This document shows, piece by piece, positions 9,901-21,500 of a stretch of 64,000 nucleotides of DNA. The notes below the pieces were generated by a model, which worked only from the letters and a program-made list of their open reading frames with translations, did no database searches and was not told the DNA's origin. The stretch is from Beroe forskalii (lineage: Eukaryota > Ctenophora > Nuda > Beroida > Beroidae): the NCBI GenBank assembly GCA_011033025.1, contig WFMF01000078.1:58501-122500 (forward strand). Reading direction: 5' to 3'. Both the position numbers and the translations under genes were made by a program. The stretch's first letter is position 1. Each line of letters starts with the position of its first letter.

Positions 9901-12900
9901 CTGGCTTGACACCACTCGTGCTTGACACCACTCTGGCTTGACACCACTCGTGCTTGACACCACTCTGGCTTGACACCACTCGTGCTTGACACCACACGTG
10001 CTTGACACCACTCGTGCTTGACACCACTCCTGCTTGACACCACTCCTGCTTGACACCACTCCTGCTTGACACCACTCCTGTTTAAACCATTTATTGTTCA
10101 TCCTGCCGACACTCCTGCTTGACACCATATCTCGGTCTGCTTGACACCACTCTGGTGCCTGGACACCACTTGGCCCAACACTCTGGCTAGACACCACTCT
10201 GGCTTGACACCACACTGGCTTGACGCCCACTCGTGCTCGACACCACTCGTGCTTGGCACCACTATGGCTTGACACCACTCGTGCTTGACATAACTCGTGC
10301 TTGACACCACTCGTGCTTGAGCACACTCGTGCTAGACACCACTCTGGCTTGACACCACTCTGGCTTGACACCACACTGGCTTGACGCCCACTCGTGCTCG
10401 ACACCACTCGTGCTTGGCACCACTCGAGCTTGACACCACATTGATTTTTCGCGATTTTAGCGGTTTTTTCCTCTCGTTCCAGGAACCCAACCAGGAAGTT
10501 TTACCACCTTCTCTTAATTAACTTCTCCCCTCACTTAAACCCCTCTCCTCACCCAACTCCCCCCATCAGCCCGCACACAAACGTAACGAGTTACAGCGCT
10601 TGAAGCCTCTCGGGCTTGATACTCCTCCGCCACATTTTCAGGAGGTAGTCCTTCTTCTTCTACCCTCCCCACTCTAACCCCTCCCAACTCTAACCTCCCT
10701 CCCACTCTAACCCAACTCCCCCCTTCAGCCTGCACACAAACGTAACGAGTTGCAGCGCTTGAAGCGAGAGAAGGACTACTCCTCCGCCACATCTACGGGG
10801 GAGGAGTCAGCTGACACGGTGATCTACAGACCTGGGCTTAGTAGTGACGGAGAGGGTCCGCCTAAGTCTTACCTCCCGGAGAGAACTAAAGGGGATGGAC
10901 AGGTAACCATGACAACATGACGTCACTTTGGCAAAGTATTCCGTTACCTATAAATGTTCTCATGGAGGAGTTCGGGTTTTGGGTGGAAATATCCAATTAA
11001 TGCCTCAGACTTTCAAGAATATATGGATTTTCCGGCGTACGCGAATATATAAAAGAGCAATCGGTTCAGAATCAGGGTTAAATTCATAGATTTGGTTATT
11101 TTACGGCGTCCTAACTCGCGGGCGAGCCCTTATTAGGACGTGTTTTTCAGGAGAAATCCCCTCAGTTCACCTCCTGTAACAACAACAAACGGACCACCGG
11201 CGGACGGAACTTCAGCGACTCTGAGGACCGTGTAAAACGTCCGGTGGGCGGGTCCCGTAACCATAGCGACACTGAGGATAGAGTCAAACCACCCAGGAGT
11301 AGGGGCGGTTACCATAGCGACACAGGGCATGCTAACAGTAGGAGAGGGGCGGGGTACTCCAGTGATAGTGGGAGTTACAAACCTAGTCCCCTTATAGGTG
11401 AGTGTGGTAGGGAAAAGGAATCAGTTATATGTGGTATCGTCTTAACCAGCACCAATCACTTGAATAGGCAATGCACTGGTCTTATCCAGTTATTGACTTA
11501 CCGTCAACGTCCCTTATGCTTTTGCACAGTTGTTGACCCAACTTTTCTCACCTTTTGCAACAACCCTCCCCAATCACACCCCTCCTCCCCCTCAGACCCG
11601 CAGCCAGGCGGTGCCCCAGCTGCAGCCCCCAGAGCCAGGAACAAGCAATACGCTCTGACAGACAGCGAGGACGTAGTGCGCGCCACGTGCGCGGCGCCGC
11701 GCGCAGCACGCCCCGCTGCCAAACAGTTCAGCTCTGATACGGAGAACCTCAGTGGAGCTAACGCTGGTGAGTGTGATGATAGAAACGGTTATTTGTGGAA
11801 TGAAGATAATTGGCATTTTGATTAATGGGCCTGCTTTTGGAATAATTGCAATCTACTTTAGCTCGTGAATTGTGACATCAATAATGGATTTATTTTGGAA
11901 CCCTCTTCCTCCGAAATCTGAACTTTTTGTTTTCTTCTGACCCATTTGTTTTCCTCAGAACCAGCCAAGAGAAGGGCAGCCTCCAAGAACTCCACAAACG
12001 CCGAGGACATCCGACAGAAGCGCGTCCAGAAGAACCAACAGCAACTGAAACGCTACTTCGAGCTACTCCGACTGAAAAACCAGAGGGAAGCGATACTGGC
12101 TCAGTCAAGGGAGATGAGAGGTGAGAATCCATAACAGTATAACTACCTCTACAGTGAGAGTGCAGCTGAAAACCTTATGTCAGTGGTAAATGGTAATGGC
12201 AAGGTTCTGTCAGTGATTCTCAGAATGTTCAAGCGCCATCGAATGCAATGGAAACTGCAATAATATAAGGCCCTTTTGAACTTAAATTTAAAATTTAACC
12301 TCTCCTCTGTTGATGAACTAACAAATGATAACTTTGCAGCGGACGGCACCACCCCCGACCTGCCCCCCGCCACCCCTGAGGGAGGAGAGAAACCTGCCAC
12401 CCCCACTGCAGCCTGGTCAGCAGAGAACCCCACCAAACCTCCCCCTCCTCCAGCAGATGACAAGGAGGGAGAGGTGGAGGTGGAGGAGGAAGTGGGAGAG
12501 GAGGGCCCTCCTGTGGAGGGAGAAGACAAAGAGGTGGGTGGATGGGGAGAAGTCTTTGTTTTTCTTTCTCTTCAAATGATGAAATGGCGACAGGTGTCCC
12601 TTTGTGTGTCAAAAAATCAAAAAATCAAATAAGTTCTCCTTGAGACCTTGTGCCCTACCAGTTTGTGTGTTGAACTATAAAAACGCCAAAAACAGTGGAA
12701 ATTTTAATACCCTGAACTGTACTTTTCTAAACCACTGCTTCCTCTCAGAACGAAGGCGTTACACTCCGTAACCGACCGCGCGCCGACTCGCGCGGCAAGG
12801 GCGACAACCGGCGCCTCTACACGATATACGACACGGAGGATGACGGTGCGGTGCTCGACAAACTGGCGGCGGCGGCGGAGGAAAGCAAGCCGCGGCGGAG

Positions 12901-14881
12901 TAAGTCAGGGTACAAGAGCGAGGGAGGGAAGTCCAGCGAGGAGAAGACGGAGATTAGCAAGGTAGGCGGAGTTTTTCATTTGCTGTTACAGCTGTTGGAA
13001 TAGAAGTAAAACCTTCAAAACATGAAACAACGGACTTTCAGCAATGTTGCAGTTGAAGTTCGTTGGGACTTCCGATCAATAAATCATGGTTTAAAATGGT
13101 GAATCGATTTATTTAAGTCGCCTCTTTTTCGTTGGTGTCACGAAAACCAAACCGAAGGTATCGAGAAATTCAGCTAAACAGTACTTATTTCCCAGGAGTG
13201 GATCCAGAAGATCAAGAAGAAGAGACTACCCGCCCCGGGAGGCAAGATCATCGACTACGGTCCGATTGATCTGAAGGAAGCACCGCAGATTAGGGAGGTT
13301 AAGACTAAGCGAGTCAAGAGTTCGCTGTCTGAGGATGAGTTGCTGACGAGGAGGAATAATCAGGGTACTGCCGATCTGGGGAACAGGGCCCACAGGTTGG
13401 TAACTTGCTCGGTTATCCGGACTTTTACATAATATTGGAACAGCAAATCACTTCGTTGTATTGATATCAAATTCTTGCGAACAGAACAATTGCCCATCTT
13501 TATCGATCCCTTTTTTGATCGATGCATCTGCACACATACGCGTTATGTTTTTGTCTTGTTGTTTGAAATGTTTCACCGAACTCCTTCCCTCCTCAGGTAC
13601 AGTGACCGGAGGTTTGACAAGAGGTCCGGTTACTCGACTGACGCCCCATCTGGCGGGGTTGCAGCCCCAGCCCGCTCTAAAAGCAGAGGCAGCTCAGGTT
13701 ACCAGTCAGACGGTCCCTCTCATAGGAAGAGACATGAACGACACCATGGAGCAAACAAACAGGTGGGTTAATTGAGGGGATGAGGGGAATAGGGGAGAGA
13801 GATTCAACTTAAGTGGAAAAGCTCCCACCTTTATTCTGAAGAAGAACCGCTCTTCCTAAAACCCACCTAGCCCCCTCTAAAACCCCACCTAACCCCCTCT
13901 AAAACCCCACCTAATCCTCTCTTAAACTCCACCTTATCCCCTGTAAAACCCCAACTAACCCCTCTCTAAACCCCACCTAACCCCCTCTAAAACCGCACCT
14001 AACCCCCCTTTGAAACCTCACCTAACCCCTCTAAAACCCACCTAACCCCTCTCTCCCTCAGTCTGAGAAGCAGAGGGCAGCAGGAGGTGGGGATGGGGAG
14101 CAGGAAGATGACCTGGAAGTGTTGTTGGAACAAGTCCAAGAAGTGGAGCAACTCGTTCAGAACAAGATGCAGTGGAGGGGTGCTGTGCAGGTGATTAGAT
14201 ATATCATATATTATGGAGTAATTGGTTAACTGCAGGTGTCATGAACAGAGGAAAAACATGTCGATAAAGAACCAGATTTCGAAATGAAATTATTCGGTTG
14301 CTTAAAAACGCCCGGTTCAACCGTTATTTCTGTTTCGGTTCGATTAACCGGTATGGTTTCCTAGTATCCACATCAATCACCACCCCTCATTCAGGATCTG
14401 GACTATTTCGACCAGCAGATTAGGATCCTGGAGCGCAGGAACTCTCTGATTGAGAAACTGAGGAGGAAACAGTTCGACTTGCTGTCAGAGCTCAAGGCGA
14501 CCAAGAACAACCTGATGAGCACCGACTGGAAGCCAAATCGTGAGTGGAGATCAATTCTCTTCACACTTGCTTATGTTAACTGTTATCCAATGCCAATAAT
14601 AATTCACCAATGAAATTAAGGATATTTCTGTAGTTTGGGAGGAAATGAGTTATCACTCAAATTCCTATGTGAGTTTAACTACCATATTTATACAACTAGA
14701 TCCTGGCCCACAATCACATATTGTCATATTAACCCTCCCACTCCCCTCAGTGACAGTGGACAGTACGATGAACGAGAACTCCCCGGGCTACCTCAGCGCA
14801 CTGTGGACAGAGACCAGCAACCTGGAAGTCAGGGTGAACACCTGCAAATCCAAGATCCTGGTCGAAACCTCCTTCATGTGA
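6963..14881 (+). CDS. KIF26: KIF26/VAB-8-like atypical kinesin
   Basis: Exons: 6963-7110 (ATG 6973), 7276-7396, 7588-7698, 7955 to about 8115, 8764-8885, 9241-9435, 9601-9726, 10729-10902, 11151-11397, 11596-11766, 11959-12120, 12340-12533, 12749-12961, 13196-13395, 13597-13762, 14062-14190, 14395-14539, 14751-14881 (TGA). About 970 residues. The motor half is divergent: P-loop-like VTFGKNSPG, then SLIGSRDSTQSLGLVPTAVT, then LTFIDIG for the usual switch-II region. These follow KIF26A/B, whose motor is reported to lack ATPase activity. After the motor come DTVIY and GEGPP motifs, Ser-Asp repeats, an acidic/proline segment and a C-terminal coiled coil (DQQIRILERRNSLIEKLRRK, YLSALW, NLEVRVNTCKSKI) matching the KIF26 C terminus. 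Family role: microtubule binding, cell and axon migration. Most junctions are in phase; those around 7955-8115 are not. The 5' end is uncertain, since vertebrate members have a long N-terminal extension. Confidence 0.88.
9845..10440. repeat. 16-bp minisatellite in a KIF26 intron
   Basis: About 35-40 copies of CTTGACACCACTCTGG and the variant CTTGACACCACTCGTG. The 16-bp period rotates through all three frames, producing long spurious minus-strand open frames rich in VSS and ARV. The array lies between exons 9601-9726 and 10729-10902, which join in phase 0 across it. Confidence 0.95.
10570..10635 (+). pseudogene. Partial duplicate of a KIF26 exon start
   Basis: An acceptor-like CCCCATCAG is followed at 10570 by CCCGCACACAAACGTAACGA and on to TTGAAG, a near-copy of the first 36 bases of the real exon at 10729. 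It then diverges, with a second patch (ACTCCTCCGCCACAT) at 10621 matching the interior of the same exon. The intervening sequence breaks the frame, so it is read as a decayed duplication of acceptor plus exon start. Confidence 0.75.
13850..14058. repeat. About 20-bp pyrimidine-rich minisatellite in a KIF26 intron
   Basis: Roughly ten copies of CTCTAAAACCCCACCTAACC run directly into the polypyrimidine tract and AG acceptor of the exon at 14062. Confidence 0.85.
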
Positions 14882-17800
14882 AGAGAAAACTCCCGGAGTT
14901 TCATTCCTCCCAGGAGTTTCATTTCTCCTTCATTGCAAGTGATAGGCTAGATTCAGATGAGATTTGATTCTTGAATGGGATGTATCCGAGAGAATCTTAA
15001 CACGGAGCGCCGAGATGACAGAAGACAAAGAAAACTTATCAGACAATAGACATGAGCAGAGTTGTGTGATTTGAAATTAACTCCAGAATTCAGAGGATAT
15101 CTAATTCCATAAGACGCGCGCGGATGAAATTGAAATTGGCAACGGTGACGCCATAATCAGGATCATTGATATAGCTGTTATCAAAACGTGGTCTATTTGG
15201 CGTTGACCTGCCAATGATTTAGTTAATATATTTGCGCAGTCCACTGAGATTGGTGTATGTGTACATATGAGAGAGTTGTATCTAGTCTTTGTGTAATCAG
15301 CTATGTATTTTAGTGATATCTGTTTCCTCCGGAACATTATATCGGATCATAGATTTTCAGAGAAGCAATATATTATATTGTTTGTTTACAGAAGCTTTGT
15401 TTTGAATTATATATCACTCTCATGATACATTATTTTGTTTAGTCGCTTGTTTGGTTTCAACAATTGACATGCTCATATATAAATGTTAGAAGTAACTCAT
15501 TTAATTTACAATTTAAATAACTTTAGGCATTTTTTTGACCTGGTGGACAATTCCTCTGAGTGATTTATTTTCCATTATTTTATAAAAAATAGTGTGCTGT
15601 TAGCCCATGCAATTAATTACATAAACATTCCATCTTTAGTTTAAAAACCTTCGGCCCTTTCTATCCAAAATCTAGAGAAATTTAAGGCTCAATTCCTTCC
15701 AATCGAATTTGACTGGCCTTTGATTCGGTGGTGTGTCGAACTCCTATGTGTGCGGCTTTTCCAATTCGGAAACGTAATCCAAAAAATAGCTAGAAATTTC
15801 AGGCTCCAATTCCTGCCCCTTTCCAGTTATCAGCACACCTGTTAAATAGTTTGATAGAATTACATTAGTGCTTTCATAGGCCTTCAACGAGGAATTATGG
15901 ACTGTTCTTTTCATTTTACGGTCATAGAATGGTTTCAATCTTCACATTTTATCTTTTCAATAATTGAAAATTTAACTTTGGTGTTTCCACAGAAAAATGG
16001 TTTCAACTTGAAATAAAAGCGCGCCATTCTACCATTAAATCTCCTAGGTGGAATGGCGCGTATGTAAGTTTATAATGAGTTTTTAACAATTTATGATGCT
16101 ACCACGGCTTAAAGTTCATTCATCCTCCGTTACCATTTCTGAGCTTTTATTTTCGAGTTGGGTGATATACGATATTGATGCGGATTTCCAAATCCAATGA
16201 AAAATTCAAAACGTAACTTTCAAGGGCTGCAGAAAATCATGGTTTCAATTTGAAAATTTGAAAAGCTTCTCCGATCAATCTAAGATGATAACATATTCTC
16301 AATCTATGAGTGGAAATAGTATATTTGTAAGTTTATAATGAGTTTTTAACAATTTATGATGCTAAGGTTATAAAAGTCGCTTCTTTGTGAGCTTACGCCA
16401 AATTTTAGAAGATAAGATTTAAGAAAGAATCGTGCGGTCATTATTCAACGTGGAAATATAATGGCGGCCGCGGAGTTGACCGCACTTCTTGATCATCAGC
16501 CCGGTCAGATCCGCAACAGTGGGACCGCGAATCAAAACCGTTGCCAGGGTTTAATCTGGAAGTTGCACGTGCGCGTTTCCAATGCCAGGCCGCCTTCGCG
16601 CGCGCCGAGACAACGTCTGGCACGTGCGCGCGCGTCCGCACTTCAAATACACAAGCGCTTTGCTAAGTTATTTGTACCCTAACCCTAGCCCAATATTCTT
16701 TTTTGTACCCAGCTAAACCTTAGTATTTTCCTAACCTAAGTACCGGATGTGTCACAAACTCAAAGCGACACACCCCTGTGCAGCGCGGAAGCCAGGATCG
16801 TCGTTATTTTCGCATTCATTATCATAGATAATGAAGGCTCCGCTCAGCTTAAATTCAATCTTGATATACAAATGGAAACGCTTTTATAATTTCTAATACA
16901 ACATTGAACACTTGAAATATATCAATTAGGAAGTGGGTACATATGAATTTAAACTTAAAGACCCCACCATGAACGAATGGAGCACCAAATCGACAAGTTA
17001 ATTATAAAAGGCTTAGGACCCAGAAATCACTTCGTTACTCTGAATAACGCTGATCGAAAAAAATCAAACGGACTTTTGGGCAACAAAATACTCTCCCGAT
17101 AAAAGCATGTATCGTTCATGAGCTGCCTTTTAGTTCTCAAAAAACACGCACATAGTTCCAATTACTCAAAATCTCAATCCAACCAGTGTTAAATGGACCA
17201 CTAAAAATTTTATACAAAAAACATCATATTTTCCACTTGAAAAGGTCGCGTGTGAGTGGTGGTCGACACCAATTCTACATATTAACCAATTGTAATGACA
17301 TCACTATTAACTGTGAACCGCTTATTGTCCGAAGCAAGAAAACTGGTCTTCTAATTCTATGAGTATGAACTATAATGACTATGGGAACGATTGTCGATCC
17401 CAATTAATAACGGCACAGATTCCACGAAAAAAAGGGGCTAAGAGATTTGGCAAAAAAAGGCTTGATATTTGGAGTTGAAACCCGAATGAAGTACAAAAGA
17501 CCATGAACGATAAGTAGGTGGTTGGGAAAATGACGTCATCATCATGGTTTAATATGGCCAATTGTGGACATCCAACTGCCTCTTTTGCACGGGACCTTTC
17601 AGTTTCAAATTGTCCAAAAATGAGCCCACAAATTTGGCGATGAAATGCCGAAATGTAAAAATTCTTTTCTGGGAGTGAGAATTTCTTATTAGAATTTCTT
17701 TTTCGAAGAATTTCATTTAATCTCAAATCTGATTAAGCTCATGTTTGGGCAAAGTCTTCTAAATAGCATATTAATTATATTGTTCGTTATTAAGTCTGGT

Positions 17801-18558
17801 ATATAACTGAAAATAAAACCTATTTACAAAACGACAAAAATTTACATGGCAATATTTCATGAGTAATATCATCATATACTTAGACTTATACAGAGGTAAC
17901 TATGTATCAACAAATTTTATCCGAGAAAATGAAATGTCGCGCGAGATCTCAGAATGCAATTTTGCCATATTTCAGTATCGCGCGTGATGGCGTACGTACG
18001 TGATCAAATTTAAACTTATCATACCATGTACGTACATCATCTCACTCGAAGTATACTGAAATAAGTGGAAGAGACAATTCCCAGATCTCACGACACCTAG
18101 AAACGATCCTCTGAAAGTGTGAAGCTCCGAATACGAGTAAAGTAAAGGAAGCAGACGACAGTGACGTCGATATCAGGACTTAGAACGGTGAAGCTATGAC
18201 GTCACATAACCTATTCATGTATTGCCTATGTTAGGACTTTAGGAGATTACTGTTAGGAGACCTCAGCTTTTCATCTGAACAATGTCCAATATATCTCAAG
18301 AAGTCACGCGATGGGATCAAATCAGCGGACGGTTGCACTTTTCCACCAATCTTCCCCATCCAGTACCTTGTAACAATAAGGGGGTTACGTTGAGTTTCTG
18401 CGAGATTTGCAGACCCCATTAAAATTAGTACTTTGTGCTAAAAATAAAGATTTTACCCTCGAAATGGGGTTGGAAATAAGAAAATAGAACAAATTTTTAT
18501 GATTTTGAAGTAGATTTACATGGTCAATTACCAATTTCACCCCCTGTCTCAGACTCAC
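14882..18558. other. 3' flanks of KIF26 and PP2C genes; no gene recognised
   Basis: This is the convergent intergenic region. A direct repeat of about 260 bp spacing is visible: GTAAGTTTATAATGAGTTTT occurs near 16062 and 16327, each preceded by a TGGTTTCAA box at about 15999 and 16240. An inverted repeat (GCGCGCCATTC ... GAATGGCGCG) lies at 16019-16060, and a CpG-rich inverted stretch at 16560-16640. Two TGACGTCA palindromes (17531, 18197) lie here. The final exon of the PP2C gene is probably in the right part, but I could not place it. Confidence 0.5.
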
Positions 18559-21500
18559 TTGTAACATTGAGACTATAGTGACGGTCATGTTGTCACACCC
18601 CATTCCCCCAGCCCCTGTGACTGGTGCCAAACATCTGGAGAGAAGCGACTCACAGATCTGAAACAAAGGATGGAGGGTAAGGGGCAATGAAACAAAGGAT
18701 GAAGGGTGAGGGGCAATGAAACAAAGAATGGAGGGTGAGGGGTAAGGGTTTGGATATTCTGATATCAAAGGAAAAACCTAAATAAAAGTGTCGAATGCTT
18801 TTGTTGGTGAATGTTGATATCAGGAAAAGCTCCATGAAGGTTTTGATCGACGAGATATTCCTGGTTTGGACACCAAAAGGTCGATAAAAGCGACCTAGGA
18901 CCTATAGTTATTGATTGAACTAACATCGAGCTCTTAAATTCTTAACCGAATCGCAAGTTCTTACCGAATCGAGACCTTGGCCCGTGGCTATCTTGGGTCT
19001 GATGAAGTCAACCACTTCTTGACTGCTCATGACATCCCAAATCCCATCACACGCCAGAACCACAAACTCGTGGTTATCGTTCAGAGCCGTTACACTGACT
19101 TCCGGAACCGCTGAGGATGAAGGTTTTTAGTCAGGGAATCCCTAAAAATGGCAGTTTAGCACAAAATTTGGGAATCCAAGATTCCCAGGCTTAAAAATGA
19201 GGGAATCTCTGGCATGTGGCCTTGGGGTTTAAGATGGAGAAAGGGGTGGAGGCCGGAGGGGGTCTGAATGGAATGGGTTGTTTGGGTAACGTCTGAGAGG
19301 CGGATGGGGATTGCAGGGTTGGTAGACCGGGAAAAACAGCAACAAAAAATATGATTTTACAATTTCAGTTGAACAGTGTGATTTTGTCTTCCATATCAAA
19401 AGTACTACCAGGGATGGGGTTCGAACCCATGCGTGCATCTGCACATTGGAACTTAAGTCCAACTCCTTAACCACTCGGACACCCTGGTATGAGAGCAAAA
19501 TCGAATGTACAAACTCAATTCACTCGACGCGATGAACTAGACAAGCGTTTGTTATCTACGCGCGCGGTAATTTTGCGCCACACTAGCCAATGACGGTAAA
19601 TCATTGAGATGCAAGGATGTCGCTGCGCGCTACAAACATGACACGATTTACAGCGCTTATCTTTCAGTTTTCCACCGCTTCGAAGTTTAATGCGTTCCTC
19701 ATAACATTTTCCAATGGCAAATATTGCATATGTACCAGCCCTCTCGAAAGCTGAAGCATCTTGGAATCTATAAAATGGGAAACCGATTTAGGGCGAAGGC
19801 CCGTAGCCCGAAGGGCGAGGGTATAAATTACCTTGACCCCTAATCTTTTAGTCGGTTAAAATGTAGTTTGAATTGTTAAAGTCATATGATGTTAGTCCCA
19901 GAGGGTCTAGATATATTGCCAGCCTAAATTATAGTCAACATTTTGGACGATTTCTAACTTATCTATTAGGTTTTAAGACAGTCATTAAGTTAATGTGGGT
20001 CATTTTAAGTCAACTATTTTATCATGGACTTCATAATTCATAATTCATCAGAGTTAATGACATCAATTTTAAAAATCAGTTCCACTTCGCTATTTCTTTT
20101 AATTAACCCCATCATTGTATAAAATGTGGTGCTCTATTGATGCAAGCCACAAGGCAACGAAGCGCTCCCCATAGTTGCGGTTCCATTTATACTTCAATTC
20201 ACTGATCAGTGAAATATTGCAAGAAAATAAGGAAATTCCTGAAATTCTTTCCCTCCAATTGCAATTGCTACAAGCATTTCATATGGAATGTGGAATGCAA
20301 GCAAATCAATATTCGTCATACGTCATTGAATACGAATGGTGTCAACGTCATAAGGGATGGAATGTGGCACGAGAATTCGTCATACGTCATCAGCTACGAA
20401 TGGTGTCAACGTCATATTGCTGGAATGTGGAATGCGTACGAATCAAAATACGTCATACGTCATTACATGCGAATGGTGTCAACGTCATATGGTTGGAATG
20501 TGGAATGCGCGCATTCGTCATGGTTGATTGGGTGTCAACAGGCACATATATAAAGCCCCCCGTTGCGGGTGGAGTCATTATTCATTTCATTTGTTGACCA
20601 CTCCTGCTCCTACTACGCCTTCCTTGACGAGTGATGACCAGCTCCTCCTACACCTACCACGCCTTCCTTTACGAGTGATGACCAGCCCCTCCTACTCCTA
20701 CCACGCCTTCCTTGACGAGTGATGACCAGCCCCTCCTATTCCTACCACACCTTCCTTGACGAGTGATAACCTTCTCCTGCTACAATTTGACGAATGATGA
20801 CCAGCCCCTCCTATCCCCACCGGGTCTCCTTGAAGGACTTACCAAACTCCTCTGTCCCATGAGTACCACGCCTTCCTTGAAATGAATCAGCCCCTTGATA
20901 GCTTCCTTGACGATCAGCCCCTCTTACCTTTCTTGACGAGTGATGACCAGCCCTTCTACTCCTACCACGCCTTCGTTGACCAACCCATCCCACTACAACC
21001 ACGCCTTCCTGCACGAGTGATGACCAGCCCCTCCTTCTCCTACCACACCTTCCTTGACGAGCGATGACCAGTCCCTCCTACTCATACCACGCCTTCCTTG
21101 ACGAGTGATGAACAGCACTTTCTACTCCTATCACGCCTTCCTTAACGAGCGCTGAACATCCCCTTCTACTCCTACCACGCCTTTGCCCCAAGTGACCAGC
21201 CCTTCTACCTCTTCACGCCTTCCAGTCTATTTTCAGTCTATCCTGTGATGTGCTGTATATCTAGGGTCTGTTAGAAGGACCTAACCAAATCCTCTGTCCC
21301 ATGAGATATACAGTAACAGTTAGATACTTTGGTAGCCTGAAGATCATCACTCGTCCTACTTCATGCTTCCTCAAGCTTCTGTCCAATAATTTTGCATAAG
21401 ATGTTCTTTTCAACAATGAAGAAGCTAAACAGGAGTAATAAATTTTCGGAATAATAATCACATGGCATAATTCATGCCCCTCGTGCAAATTAGTATGCTA

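Noticed and set aside
9829-10407. 192-codon minus-strand open frame
   Set aside because: It is wholly made of the 16-bp minisatellite, which leaves several frames open at once; it is not a protein gene.
11504-12612. Several minus-strand open frames opposite KIF26 exons
   Set aside because: Shadows of GC-rich KIF26 coding exons, which have consistent splice sites and family similarity on the plus strand.
17379-17726. 115-codon minus-strand open frame
   Set aside because: It includes a TGACGTCA repeat unit and shows no domain, signal or exon structure.
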